From assembly GCA_017412605.1 (NCBI GenBank), contig JAFPWY010000013.1, positions 124,001 through 188,000 on the forward strand: a stretch of 64,000 nucleotides of DNA, in the 5' to 3' direction. The stretch's first letter is position 1; the number at the start of each line of letters is the position of its first letter. A program made the position numbers and the translations under genes. This document shows positions 41,854 through 51,076 of the stretch, one piece after another. The DNA is from Fibrobacter sp. (lineage in GTDB: Bacteria; Fibrobacterota; Fibrobacteria; Fibrobacterales; Fibrobacteraceae). Below the pieces are notes generated by a model. That model saw nothing but the letters and a program-made list of their open reading frames with translations, made no database searches and had not been told where the DNA came from.

Positions 41854-43902
41854 ATGTTTTGTAAAGGCTTCAAAAGAATCGTCCTTGCTTGTGGGGTTTT
41901 CATTACCATCGGTAATGCGGCCACGGTAGACGTAAAATTGGACGAAGAACACCAGGTTATCCGCGGCTTTGGCGGCATGGTGCATAACCAGTGGCAGAAC
42001 GGTGGCGGGCTTTCCGACGCCGATGCGAAACTTGCGTTTGGTACGGGCGAGGGCACGATTGGCCTCAATACGCTCCGTATTCCTGTGTATGCCAGTTCCA
42101 ACGACTTCAACAAGGAAGTGGCTGCCGCAAAATCGGCGAAAAAGTACGCCGGCGATGATTTTATCTTGTATGCAACCCCGTGGACATCGCCTTATGCGGG
42201 CGCCAATCAGCACATGGCTGCGTCCAACTACCAGAAGTACGTGGACCATTTGAACAGCTTTACCGCCTACATGAAAAACCAGGGAGTTCCCCTGTATGCA
42301 ATTTCCATTAGTAACGAACCGGACTGGTGCGGTGAATGGGCCTGTTGGAGTGCCGACGAAATCTACAACTTCACCAAGGGCTATGCCGATCAGATGCGCA
42401 AGAATGGCACGAAGGTGATTTCGACAGAATCATTCAGGTACGACAAGGGTCTCTATGACAAAGTGCTGAACGATGCGAACGCACTCAAGAACTGGGATAT
42501 CCTCGGGGCGCACTTCTATGCGAGCCAGGCCTCTACGGGCGACAACTTTTTTGAGTACAAGCTGGCCGACCAGAAGGGCGTGGAACGCTGGATGACGGAA
42601 CACTACACCGAAAGCCAGGGGAGCGGCAATTACTGGCGCAAGTACATGAAGACGGGTGACCAGGCGAATACGGCTGTTTACGATACGGTGCGTGCGATGG
42701 ATTTGGCTTACGAAATCCACCGTGGCCTTGTCATCGGCAATTTCAACCAATATACTTGGTGGTACATTCGCCGCTGCTACGGCCTCATCATGGATAAGGA
42801 TTTTGGTAACAAGCTGCAGGTGCCGCAGAACGAAATCGGAAAGATTTCCAAGCGCGGTTACGTGATGAGCCAGTTTGCCCGATTTATTCGCCCGGGTGCT
42901 ATCCGCGTGGGGGCGACTGCGAAACCCGAAGCGAATCTGTTTGCTAGTGCCTACAAGAGCGCCAATGGGGACAGCGTCATCGTGGTGCTCGTGAATCGCG
43001 ATTACAAGAACAAGAAGACGGTAACCGTGAACGTGCCCGGTGCAGAAATCGCGACGTTCCACATGTACACGACTAGCGAGGCGAAGAACGCAAAAGACGA
43101 AGGCGAAGTTGAGGTGAAGAACGGTTCCGTGACCATCACCATGGATGCTGGCGATACGGAAAACAAGGACTGCATCGTGACGCTCGTGGGCGTGGGAACG
43201 CCGGCCGAACCCGTGCCGCGTCAGCCTTACGGTGGTCAAGTGGCTGTACTTCCGGGTAAAATCGAGGCCGAAAATTACGACATTTCTGGCACGGGCAAGG
43301 ATAACATCGCCTACAAGGATAACGATTCCGAGAACAAGGGCGGAGAATACCGCGAAGACGGTGTGGATATCGAGAAAAGCGGCGACAACTATGCTGTCGG
43401 CCATACCGAGGCCGGCGAGTGGCTGGAGTACTCGGTAAAGGTGACGAAGGCGGGTTCCTATCCCTTGGTTGTCCATGCCGCGTCGGGCAGCGAAAGTTCT
43501 TCCATCCAGTTCTCCATTGACGGCGAGAACGTGACGGAGGCGGTTGCGGTGCCCAAGACGGGCGAGGACTGGAGCGTTTACAAGGATATTGATGCGGGAA
43601 CGGTCGACCTCAAGGAAGGCGAACACATTGTGCGCCTGACTATTGTTGGGGATTATGCTAATGTCGACTGGTTCCGCTTTGGCGATGCTGGCGAGGGTAC
43701 GACTGCGGTGTCTGCTCTCGCTCAGCTCGCTCAAGTTTCCGGCAAGTTCAGCCTGTTCGATATGAACGGCGGCTATGTCGGTATGGTCGAGGCATCCGAC
43801 ATGCAGACGCTGCGTGCTGGCGTTGCCAAACTTACGGGTCGTGCCGGCGTTTATCTTGCCAAATCGGCCCATGGCAAGATTGTCAAGGTGCAGGTGAAGT
43901 AG
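41854..43902 (+). CDS. Secreted GH30_8-type glucuronoxylanase with CBM6 and sorting tail
   Basis: A 682-residue xylanase. Signal peptide about 1-22; GH30 catalytic domain about 23-440; CBM6 about 475-611; C-terminal sorting/basic domain about 630-682. The acid/base Glu is in Ile-Ser-Asn-Glu-Pro-Asp-Trp, and the nucleophile Glu in Trp-Met-Thr-Glu-His-Tyr. Trp-Trp-Tyr-Ile-Arg-Arg, typical of subfamily 8 enzymes that cleave xylan next to glucuronosyl branches, is present. ATG 41854 follows AAAGGG and begins the signal peptide. The tail has the Asp-Met-Asn-Gly-Gly-Tyr...Gly-Val-Tyr-Leu pattern seen in the other cluster enzymes. It opens the hemicellulase cluster. Confidence 0.92.
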   Translation: MFCKGFKRIVLACGVFITIGNAATVDVKLDEEHQVIRGFGGMVHNQWQNGGGLSDADAKLAFGTGEGTIGLNTLRIPVYASSNDFNKEVAAAKSAKKYAGDDFILYATPWTSPYAGANQHMAASNYQKYVDHLNSFTAYMKNQGVPLYAISISNEPDWCGEWACWSADEIYNFTKGYADQMRKNGTKVISTESFRYDKGLYDKVLNDANALKNWDILGAHFYASQASTGDNFFEYKLADQKGVERWMTEHYTESQGSGNYWRKYMKTGDQANTAVYDTVRAMDLAYEIHRGLVIGNFNQYTWWYIRRCYGLIMDKDFGNKLQVPQNEIGKISKRGYVMSQFARFIRPGAIRVGATAKPEANLFASAYKSANGDSVIVVLVNRDYKNKKTVTVNVPGAEIATFHMYTTSEAKNAKDEGEVEVKNGSVTITMDAGDTENKDCIVTLVGVGTPAEPVPRQPYGGQVAVLPGKIEAENYDISGTGKDNIAYKDNDSENKGGEYREDGVDIEKSGDNYAVGHTEAGEWLEYSVKVTKAGSYPLVVHAASGSESSSIQFSIDGENVTEAVAVPKTGEDWSVYKDIDAGTVDLKEGEHIVRLTIVGDYANVDWFRFGDAGEGTTAVSALAQLAQVSGKFSLFDMNGGYVGMVEASDMQTLRAGVAKLTGRAGVYLAKSAHGKIVKVQVK

Positions 43903-44003
43903 CCAGGTGCCGAATCCCTTCTGATAGCTAGAATTTACAATTGCTTTTGGATGGGCTTTTTGGCCGTTAAGGCATTGAATTTTTGAAATTTTGCTGTTTT
44001 TCC

Positions 44004-44031
44004 CGGACGTTCCTTGTGAGCGTCCGTTTTT
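44004..44031 (+). terminator. Terminator after the GH30 gene
   Basis: CGGACG (44004-44009) pairs with CGTCCG (44021-44026) and is followed by a run of T. About 100 bases after the GH30 stop. Confidence 0.75.
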
Positions 44032-44167
44032 GTAAAAAAAAACTATGCTGTTAAAAATTCCTCTGTTTGATTATATTATGGTGTAATCAAGTAAAGGGTG
44101 CTTGGTTTCAGGGATTTTTGGGGAATTATTGATGGCCCTTGAGGAGTATAATCCACGTTAAGGTTCA

Positions 44168-44183
44168 TTGACTATTTGTCCAT
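44168..44183 (+). promoter_or_regulatory. CAZyme-type box upstream of CE6
   Basis: TTGACTATTTGTCCAT, a strong match to the shared box TKGAY-N5-RTCCA. It lies 71-86 bases before ATG 44254, after the terminator of the previous gene. Confidence 0.55.
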
Positions 44184-44210
44184 AAAATATGCGGTTTCTT
44201 GCATGTTTTT
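44184..44210 (+). promoter_or_regulatory. Leader hairpin directly after the CE6 box
   Basis: AAAATATGC (44184-44192) pairs with GCATGTTTT (44201-44209), a 9-base stem with one GU pair and an 8-base loop; the 3' arm is a T run. It is terminator-like but lies between the box and the gene. It may be an attenuator or a 5' stabilising hairpin. Confidence 0.45.
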
Positions 44211-44253
44211 GGCGTTTTTTGGGGTAATTTAAGGGAAAGCAAAGAGGTGTGTT

Positions 44254-45939
44254 ATGGATCTTAAGAAAATTTCAGAATTACTGCCGATTCTGTTCTGGGT
44301 GCTCGGCGGCATTTTGCTGAGCCCGATGCTCACCAATGCGGCTCCGAACCCCAATTTCCATATTTACATTGCTTACGGCCAGTCCAACATGGCGGGTAAC
44401 GGCGATATCGTCCCTGCCGAAGACCAGGCGACCGATCCCAAGAATTTCCTGATGATTGCCTCCCATAACGCAAATGCCAGGCAGCGTAGCGGTAGTACCA
44501 CCCAGTCTATCGAGACGGGCAAATGGTATCCGGCGATTCCCCCGATGTTCCATCCTACAGAGAACCTCTCCCCGGCGGACTACTTCGGTCGCGCCATGGT
44601 CGATTCGCTGCCGGGTGTCACCGTGGGTATTATCCCTGTGGCAATCGGTGCCGTGGCCATCAAGGCTTTCGACAAGGATCAGTACAAAGCCTACTTCAGC
44701 TCTGCCGAAAGCTACATCCAGAACTGGGCCAGGGACTACGATTCCAACCCTTACCAGAGAATCGTGGACTTGGGCAAGAAGGCCAAGGAAGTGGGCGTCA
44801 TCAAGGGCTTTATCTTCCACCAGGGCGAAACCGACGGATCTGGCACGGAATGGCAGAATGCCGTGTACAAGACCTACAAGGACATTGTAGACGCTCTTGA
44901 ACTGGACGAAAACGAAGTGGCTTTCGTGGCAGGTGAATTGCTCCAGGAAGGCAATAACTGCTGCGGCAGCAAGAATGGCGGTATTGCCCAGCTTAAAAGC
45001 AAGTTCAAGAAGTTCGGTTTGGCCTCTTCCAAGGGCCTGCAGGGTAATGGCAGGGATCCCTACCACTTTGGCCGCGCGGGCGTGATTGAACTTGGCAAAC
45101 GCTACTGTTCCGAAATGCTCAAGCTGATTAACAAGGATATTGACCCCAATGCTCCGGCGGTGAACTTGACGGATCCGACTCAGTCTACGGTTCCTGATGC
45201 ACCTCCTGAGGAATACGGCCCTTATGGCGACGCTCCCGCAAGCATTCCCGGCACAATCGAAGCCGAAAACTACAACAAGGGCGGTGCCGGCAAGGCCTAT
45301 ATGGACTTGAGTGAGGGCAACGAAGGCGGCAAGTTCCGCAAGGATGACGTGGATATCAACCAGCCGAATATGGGCATTGCCGTGGGCCACAACCAAAAGA
45401 CGGAATGGCTCAAATATACGGTGAATGTCGCTGCCGATGGTGAATACGAAATTTCGGCTCTTGTAGCTGGCGAAAACGGTACGGGAAGCTTCGTGCTCTA
45501 CATGGACGATGTGCAGATCGGTAGCGAAATAGCAAACGAAGGAAAGGGCTTTGACAACTTCACTGAAGTGAGTGGCGGCAAGGCTACCCTGAAGGCCGGC
45601 GATCACGAACTGAAACTCGAGATTACCAACGACTGGATTGACATCGACAACATCACGTTCAAGGCCGCATCCGGCCCGAGCGTTGGTGACGATTCTACGA
45701 CGATTATCGCCCGGCCTGCATTTGTGTCGCATGCGACCGAAACCGAGTCCAGCTTTGCAATCGTTGACATGCAGGGTCGCAAATTGGGCGAGATAAAGGC
45801 TGCAACTATGGCAGAGGCCGTTGAAAAGAGTAAGGCAAACATGACGCAAAACAGGTCAGCCGGAGGAATATACTTTGTTGTTTCCAATACAAAGGGTTCT
45901 CACCGGTTAATGCAAAAGGTGGTAGTCTATGAAAGGTAA
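44254..45939 (+). CDS. Secreted CE6 acetylxylan esterase with CBM6 and sorting tail
   Basis: A 561-residue esterase that removes acetyl groups from xylan. Signal peptide about 1-29. The CE6 (SGNH-like) domain about 33-295 has nucleophile Ser in Gly-Gln-Ser-Asn-Met-Ala-Gly, a His-Gln-Gly-Glu-Thr-Asp block and the late Asp-Pro-Tyr-His catalytic pair. A CBM6 follows at about 328-470 (Ile-Pro-Gly-Thr-Ile-Glu-Ala-Glu-Asn-Tyr), and the C-terminal sorting domain at about 495-561 (Phe-Ala-Ile-Val-Asp-Met-Gln-Gly-Arg-Lys-Leu-Gly). F. succinogenes is known to have CE6 enzymes of this build. Its last codons overlap a 27-residue membrane-peptide frame. Confidence 0.92.
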   Translation: MDLKKISELLPILFWVLGGILLSPMLTNAAPNPNFHIYIAYGQSNMAGNGDIVPAEDQATDPKNFLMIASHNANARQRSGSTTQSIETGKWYPAIPPMFHPTENLSPADYFGRAMVDSLPGVTVGIIPVAIGAVAIKAFDKDQYKAYFSSAESYIQNWARDYDSNPYQRIVDLGKKAKEVGVIKGFIFHQGETDGSGTEWQNAVYKTYKDIVDALELDENEVAFVAGELLQEGNNCCGSKNGGIAQLKSKFKKFGLASSKGLQGNGRDPYHFGRAGVIELGKRYCSEMLKLINKDIDPNAPAVNLTDPTQSTVPDAPPEEYGPYGDAPASIPGTIEAENYNKGGAGKAYMDLSEGNEGGKFRKDDVDINQPNMGIAVGHNQKTEWLKYTVNVAADGEYEISALVAGENGTGSFVLYMDDVQIGSEIANEGKGFDNFTEVSGGKATLKAGDHELKLEITNDWIDIDNITFKAASGPSVGDDSTTIIARPAFVSHATETESSFAIVDMQGRKLGEIKAATMAEAVEKSKANMTQNRSAGGIYFVVSNTKGSHRLMQKVVVYER

Positions 45940-46012
45940 CGAAGCCGCTGTAGTCAAGCAAATCCTGTTATTCTCGTTAATGGTCGTTGTACTCGGTTTG
46001 CTTTACCGTTAA
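45929..46012 (+). CDS. 27-residue membrane peptide overlapping the CE6 stop
   Basis: A short frame from ATG 45929 to TAA 46010-46012, in another phase, overlapping the end of the CE6 gene by 11 bases. AAGGTGG lies 8 bases upstream, a strong ribosome binding site. The peptide has a charged N-terminus (Met-Lys-Gly-Asn-Glu), one membrane helix of about 14 hydrophobic residues and a final Leu-Tyr-Arg. A terminator follows 23 bases later. No homologue is known to me. Coupled translation with the esterase is likely if it is real; chance cannot be excluded at this length. Confidence 0.5.
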   Translation: MKGNEAAVVKQILLFSLMVVVLGLLYR

Positions 46013-46034
46013 ACATTTTTATTCTCCTTCTTTG

Positions 46035-46071
46035 CTCGGCATGGATAAAAAATCAATGCCGAGTTTTTTTT
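46035..46071 (+). terminator. Terminator after CE6 and the small frame
   Basis: CTCGGCAT (46035-46042) pairs with ATGCCGAG (46056-46063), followed by TTTTTTTT. A strong intrinsic terminator. Confidence 0.9.
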
Positions 46072-46132
46072 GTGCGCGCCTTTTGCCGTAAAAAGGGAGT
46101 AATTTAAGAACAGCACTAAAGGAGTGTATAGT

Positions 46133-48082
46133 ATGTTTGGTTTGAAGAAAATGCCCCTTGGCATGTTTTGGGTGTGTGCCATGGCGGGTCTTGCCGTACA
46201 GGCATTCGCGCATCCCGATAGTTTGGTGCTTACGCCCCCGCTGGGGTGGAACAGCTGGAATGTGTTCCACGAAAACATCAACGAAAAGCAGATTCAGGAA
46301 ATTGCCGATGCCATGGTCTCTTCGGGCTTGAAGGACGCCGGCTACATTTACCTGAACCTTGACGATAACTGGATGGATACCAAGCGCGATGCCAATGGCG
46401 ACCTCCAGAACAATCCGAAAACGTTCCCGAGCGGCATGAAGGCCATTGCCGATTACGTGCATGCGAAGGGACTCAAGTTTGGCCTTTACGGCGACCGCGG
46501 CAAACGTACCTGCCACCATTACAACAGCAACTGGCAAAGCGAAAGCGGTTCCAATGGTCGTGAGGAACAGGATGCCAAGAAGTTGGCTGAATGGGGTGTT
46601 GACTACTGGAAGTACGACAACTGCGACTCCGATCCGAGTACTCAGGAAAAAGACTATACCGCCATGTCCAAGGCTCTCCGCAATTCCGGACGCGACATCG
46701 TGTTCAGTATTTGCATGTGGGAATACAAGGATTGGATGCCTAAAATCGCGAACCTCTGGCGTACCACCTTCGATATCGGCCCCGAATGGATTTCGACTTC
46801 GTGGTATCGCGGGGTTTACGAAATTATCGACGCCAATAACAAGTACTGGCAAATTGCAAAGCCCGGCCACTGGAACGACCCGGATATGCTCGAAGTCGGC
46901 AACAGAGGCCTTTCATACGAAGAACAAAGGTCCCAGATGACGATGTGGTCTATTATGGCCGCTCCCATCATGATCAGTTCCGATGTGCGCAGTATGAGCG
47001 ATGAGACCAAGGAACTCTATCTGAACAAGGACATGATTGCCATTAACCAGGATTCTCTGGGCGTTCAGGGCCACCGTGTTTCTGACAAGGACGGCAAGCA
47101 GGTTTGGACAAAGCCCTTGAAGAATGGCGATATTGCCGTGGCGCTCCTCAACAACAATGGCTCTACCCAGACCGTCGAATGCGATTTTAAGGACATTGGC
47201 GTCGAAGGCGAGGTGGAAGTTCGCGATGCCTGGAAAAAGAAGGACTTGGGCCCGGTTTCTCACGTTTCTATCGAACTCCCGGCTCACGGTTCTGCACTGC
47301 TCCGCTTGATTGTCCAACCGGTTCCGCGCAAACCGTTCAAGGGCGAGGCTCTCGCTATTCCGGGCAAGATCGAAATGGAAGATTTCGATGTGAACGGCGT
47401 GGGTCAGGGTAACACGAGCTACAGCGAAAGCGATGCCGAAAACCATGGCGACAGCGATTATCGCGAAGGTACGGGCGTTGACCTTTACAAGAAGGCTACG
47501 GGTATCATTGTGGGTTACAACCAGGTAGGCGAATGGCTCGAATACACCGTGAAGGTTGCCTCTACCGGTACTTATGTCATGAATGCCGCGGTTGCTTCTG
47601 CCAACAATACCTCGAGTTTCCAGCTCTCCGTGGACGGCAAGAACATCACCGAAGAAATTGCTGTGCCTGCCGCTACTACGGGCGAAGACAACTTTGACGA
47701 ATACAACGTGGTCACTGCCGACGTGGAACTGACCGAGGGCGAACACATCCTGCGCTTTACGGTAACCGGCGACTGGATGGACATCGACTACATCACCTTC
47801 AGTGATAAGGAAAAGGGCGAAGAGGCTTCGACGCCTGAGCCCGGAACGGAAACGGAACCCGAACCCGGACTCCGTCTCGGTAAGGTGAACCTTGTGCGCA
47901 GTTCTGCCGAACCGCTCATGGTGTTCAGCGTGATGGGCAAGTTCCTGGGCCGTTTGGAAATGCAGGGCGAACAATCGGCTCGCGAAGTATCCAAGAGTTT
48001 GCGCCATGCGGGCTATGCCCAGGGCGTGTACCTCGTGCGTGGTGACGGAGTTACCCAGCGAGTACGTGTAGATGGTAAATAG
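46133..48082 (+). CDS. Secreted GH27 alpha-galactosidase with CBM6 and sorting tail
   Basis: A 649-residue enzyme that removes alpha-galactosyl side groups. Signal peptide about 1-26. The GH27 domain about 30-405 has Pro-Pro-Leu-Gly-Trp-Asn-Ser-Trp, Leu-Asp-Asp-Asn-Trp, the nucleophile Asp in Lys-Tyr-Asp-Asn-Cys, and the acid/base Asp in Trp-Asn-Asp-Pro-Asp-Met-Leu. CBM6 about 412-560; sorting tail about 585-649 (Val-Phe-Ser-Val-Met-Gly-Lys-Phe-Leu-Gly-Arg). ATG 46133 follows AAAGGAG; the GTG at 46124 in the same frame is not needed. No shared box is visible in its short upstream region. Confidence 0.93.
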   Translation: MFGLKKMPLGMFWVCAMAGLAVQAFAHPDSLVLTPPLGWNSWNVFHENINEKQIQEIADAMVSSGLKDAGYIYLNLDDNWMDTKRDANGDLQNNPKTFPSGMKAIADYVHAKGLKFGLYGDRGKRTCHHYNSNWQSESGSNGREEQDAKKLAEWGVDYWKYDNCDSDPSTQEKDYTAMSKALRNSGRDIVFSICMWEYKDWMPKIANLWRTTFDIGPEWISTSWYRGVYEIIDANNKYWQIAKPGHWNDPDMLEVGNRGLSYEEQRSQMTMWSIMAAPIMISSDVRSMSDETKELYLNKDMIAINQDSLGVQGHRVSDKDGKQVWTKPLKNGDIAVALLNNNGSTQTVECDFKDIGVEGEVEVRDAWKKKDLGPVSHVSIELPAHGSALLRLIVQPVPRKPFKGEALAIPGKIEMEDFDVNGVGQGNTSYSESDAENHGDSDYREGTGVDLYKKATGIIVGYNQVGEWLEYTVKVASTGTYVMNAAVASANNTSSFQLSVDGKNITEEIAVPAATTGEDNFDEYNVVTADVELTEGEHILRFTVTGDWMDIDYITFSDKEKGEEASTPEPGTETEPEPGLRLGKVNLVRSSAEPLMVFSVMGKFLGRLEMQGEQSAREVSKSLRHAGYAQGVYLVRGDGVTQRVRVDGK

Positions 48083-48222
48083 GAGTTAGGATCTAGGGGT
48101 TAGAATCTAGAGGCTTTGAGGTCGGCGCATTGCGCCTTTGAGGTATGAGGCGCGACCTTCGGTCGCTTTGAGACTTATCATGGCTCAACGCTCATCGCTC
48201 GCGCCTCGAGCCTCTAACCTGA
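48083..48222. repeat. Mosaic intergenic repeat before the GH127-type gene
   Basis: Two imperfect copies of GTTAGGATCTAGGGG/GTTAGAATCTAGAGG (48087-48116) are followed by hairpins GGCGCATTGCGCC and GCGACCTTCGGTCGC. The TAG-ATC words are the reverse complement of the 14-base tandem repeat at 35214. No coding capacity is visible. Confidence 0.65.
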
Positions 48223-48232
48223 AGGATGGTGA

Positions 48233-50929
48233 ATGATGTTTGGTGATTTTCTTGGGCGTGGCGCCTGCGCTGCTCTCGTTGCTCTTGGCGTGTCTTTCAC
48301 GCAGGGCTTTTCGCAGGATTTGCTTTATTCCGACATGTTCGCGCTAGGCGACGTGCAACTGCTTGGCGGCCCTTTGAAGGAGCGTCAGGACTTGAACGTA
48401 GAAACGCTACTCAGCTACGATACGGACAAATTGATCGCTCCGTTCTACGAAGAAGCGGGCATGAAGCCGAAAGCAACCAAGTTTTCGAACTGGGCGGGGC
48501 TTGATGGCCATGTGCTGGGCCATTACCTGAGCGCCTTGGCGATGCACTATGCGGCCAGTGGCGACGAACTGGTGAAAGAACGCCTGGAATACGTGCTGAG
48601 CGAGCTCAAGACGATTCAGGACCAGAATTCCAAGGAAGCGAATTTCAAGGGCTATATCAGCGGCGTGCCGAACGGCAAAGCGATGTGGCTCAAGTTCAAG
48701 AACGGTGATGCGGGTGCCCAGAATGGTTATTGGGTGCCGTGGTACAATATCCACAAGCTCTATGCGGGCTTGCGCGATGCCTATATCTATGCGGGTTACG
48801 CACAGGCGAAGGACATGTTTCTCGCATTGTGCGACTGGGGACTCACGATTACGGGAGGACTCAACGATTCTAAGATGGAATCGATGCTCGGCACGGAACA
48901 CGGTGGCATGGCTGAAGTTTATGCCGACGCTTATGCGCTGACCAAGGAAAAGAAGTACCTGGACGAAGCCAAACGTTGGGCTCACAAGTGGCTTTTGAAT
49001 GCGATGGCGGCCGGGAATGACAACCTCACGAACGTGCATGCAAATACGCAGGTCCCGAAGGTCGTGGGCTTTGCGCGCATTGCAGAACTCACGAACGACG
49101 AAACCTATGTGAAGGGCTCTGAATACTTCTGGGATCGAGTTGTGAACAATCGCAGCATCGCGATTGGCGGCAACAGCATTTCGGAACATTTTCCGTCTTT
49201 CGACAACCACAAAAAATATGTCGAGGAACGCGAAGGACCCGAATCGTGCAATACCTATAACATGCTCAAGCTGACGGAACGCCTGTTCAATATGGATCAC
49301 GATGCCAAACAGGCAGATTTCTACGAGCGTGCACTCTTTAACCATATCCTCTCGACAATCCACCCGGAGCACGGCGGCTATGTGTACTTCACTCCTGCAA
49401 GGCCGCGCCATTACCGCGTCTATTCCAAGGTGAATGCTGCCATGTGGTGCTGCGTGGGTTCGGGTATGGAAAACCCCGCGAAATACTCGCAGTTCATCTA
49501 CACGAAAGATGGTGACGACCTCTATGTGAACCTATTTGCGGCTTCCCTGCTGAACTGGAAAGACAAGAAGGTGACTATCAAGCAGGAGACGGCCTTCCCG
49601 AAGGGCGAATCCGCAAAGTTTACCGTTACAGGTAGCGGCAGTTTCGACATGAAAATTCGCCATCCGTACTGGGTGAAGGAAGATGCCTTCAAGGTCATCG
49701 TGAATGGCGATACTGTCGTGAAAAAATCGGAGCCGTCGAGCTATGTTTCAGCCGGTAAGTCTTGGAAGTCGGGCGACGTAATCGAGGTATTGTTCCCGAT
49801 GTACACGCACGTGGAAGACCTCCCGAACGTTTCTGACTACGTGGCGCTTTTGCATGGCCCGATTGTGCTCAGTGCAAAGACGGGAACGGACGGCTTGACT
49901 GGCCTCGTTGCCGATGACGGACGCTGGAGCCATATCGCTTCGGGTGCGTTGCAGTCCCTGGATCAGGCCCCGATGCTTGCGAGTGAAAAGAAGGATATTC
50001 CCTCGAAGGTGGAACCCGTGAAGGGCGAACCGATGCACTTCAAGGCCCCGTATTTATTTGCGAACAAGAAGGATGCGAACTTGTTGCTGGAACCGTTCTA
50101 CGAAGTACATGATGCGCGCTACATGATGTATTGGATGGTGCTGACCGACCCCTCTATCCTTGAACGCTTGCAGAAAGAACAGGAAGAAGCGCTTGAACTG
50201 GACAACAAGACTGTAGATAAAGTAGCGCCTGGCGAGCAGCAACCCGAAGCGGATCACCAGATGAAGTGCGAAAATTCGAACTCGGGAACGCATCAGGGTG
50301 AATTCTACCGCGATGCAGGCGAGTGTTCCGGCGGAAGTGGCGGTTCTATCAGCTACCTGCTCGAAACCAACAGCGAAGATTCCTTGACGCTCATGGTGCG
50401 TTACTGGGGGAACGAAAGTTGCACCCGCACCTTCGACATCATGATTGACAACGAAAAACTCGTGACCGAGGACATTGCAGGCAAGTGGAAAAAGGACGAG
50501 TTCGTGAACGTGAAGTACCCGATTCCAGACAGTATGGTGAAAGGCAAGAAGGAATTCCGGTTGACGTTCAAGGCGGAATCGGGCATGGTGGGCGGAATCT
50601 TTGGCGTACGATTGCTGCGCAACAAGCCGAAACCCGAACCGAAAGATACTGTGGCGACTACGGCCACTGCGATGACTCCCGTGCGTCCAGACTTGCGAGC
50701 GCGTATTTATGGGGGAGAGTTGCAAATCGAGGCGGGAACCCCTCTCCCGCTGGGTTATACTGTAAGGATTTTCTCGATGAACGGTCGCTTGGTGAAATCG
50801 CAGGCGCTCTCGGCAGGGCAAGCCTCTTTTAGAGTTAACATTGCCAACATGAAAAACGGAACGTATGTCTTGAGAATCCAGCGCGACGGTTACAGTTACG
50901 CTACGACGCTGCTCCGGAAAGAACAATAA
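48233..50929 (+). CDS. Secreted GH127/GH146-type beta-L-arabinofuranosidase with sorting tail
   Basis: An 898-residue enzyme. Signal peptide about 1-28. The DUF1680-type (alpha/alpha)6 catalytic domain about 30-600 has Glu-Ser-Cys-Asn-Thr-Tyr-Asn-Met-Leu-Lys and Met-Trp-Cys-Cys-Val-Gly-Ser-Gly. In the known family enzymes these cysteines hold a zinc ion and one is the nucleophile. A beta domain follows (about 690-810). The C-terminal tail (about 840-898) reads Val-Arg-Ile-Phe-Ser-Met-Asn-Gly-Arg and Gly-Thr-Tyr-Val-Leu-Arg, a canonical type IX secretion form, distinct from the other cluster tails. No CBM6 and no box is seen. The family assignment between GH127 and GH146 is open. Confidence 0.88.
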   Translation: MMFGDFLGRGACAALVALGVSFTQGFSQDLLYSDMFALGDVQLLGGPLKERQDLNVETLLSYDTDKLIAPFYEEAGMKPKATKFSNWAGLDGHVLGHYLSALAMHYAASGDELVKERLEYVLSELKTIQDQNSKEANFKGYISGVPNGKAMWLKFKNGDAGAQNGYWVPWYNIHKLYAGLRDAYIYAGYAQAKDMFLALCDWGLTITGGLNDSKMESMLGTEHGGMAEVYADAYALTKEKKYLDEAKRWAHKWLLNAMAAGNDNLTNVHANTQVPKVVGFARIAELTNDETYVKGSEYFWDRVVNNRSIAIGGNSISEHFPSFDNHKKYVEEREGPESCNTYNMLKLTERLFNMDHDAKQADFYERALFNHILSTIHPEHGGYVYFTPARPRHYRVYSKVNAAMWCCVGSGMENPAKYSQFIYTKDGDDLYVNLFAASLLNWKDKKVTIKQETAFPKGESAKFTVTGSGSFDMKIRHPYWVKEDAFKVIVNGDTVVKKSEPSSYVSAGKSWKSGDVIEVLFPMYTHVEDLPNVSDYVALLHGPIVLSAKTGTDGLTGLVADDGRWSHIASGALQSLDQAPMLASEKKDIPSKVEPVKGEPMHFKAPYLFANKKDANLLLEPFYEVHDARYMMYWMVLTDPSILERLQKEQEEALELDNKTVDKVAPGEQQPEADHQMKCENSNSGTHQGEFYRDAGECSGGSGGSISYLLETNSEDSLTLMVRYWGNESCTRTFDIMIDNEKLVTEDIAGKWKKDEFVNVKYPIPDSMVKGKKEFRLTFKAESGMVGGIFGVRLLRNKPKPEPKDTVATTATAMTPVRPDLRARIYGGELQIEAGTPLPLGYTVRIFSMNGRLVKSQALSAGQASFRVNIANMKNGTYVLRIQRDGYSYATTLLRKEQ

Positions 50930-50985
50930 GAAACTAAAAAATTATACTATGCTATATAAAATTCTAGATCATGGTTGACGAGCCA

Positions 50986-51001
50986 TTGATATCTTGTCCA
51001 T
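50986..51001 (+). promoter_or_regulatory. CAZyme-type box upstream of the GH5-like gene
   Basis: TTGATATCTTGTCCAT, a strong match to the shared box. It lies 76-91 bases before ATG 51077 and directly before a terminator-like hairpin. Confidence 0.55.
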
Positions 51002-51030
51002 AGGAACTTCTTTTTGGGGGTTCCTTTTTT
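51002..51030 (+). terminator. Terminator-like hairpin directly after the GH5-gene box
   Basis: AGGAAC (51002-51007) pairs with GTTCCT (51020-51025), extended by two GU pairs, then a T run. It may be the terminator of the GH127-type gene or a leader attenuator of the GH5-like gene. Confidence 0.7.
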
Positions 51031-51076
51031 GTTTTGGGAGAGGTATCTTTTTTACTGGCAATATGAGGATGTTTGT

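Larger units (their letters stand above)
43903..44253 (+). other. 351-base intergenic region between GH30 and CE6 genes
   Basis: No gene is visible. The region holds a terminator at 44004-44031, an AT-rich stretch, and the box plus leader hairpin at 44168-44210, described separately. The remainder shows nothing I can interpret. Confidence 0.7.
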
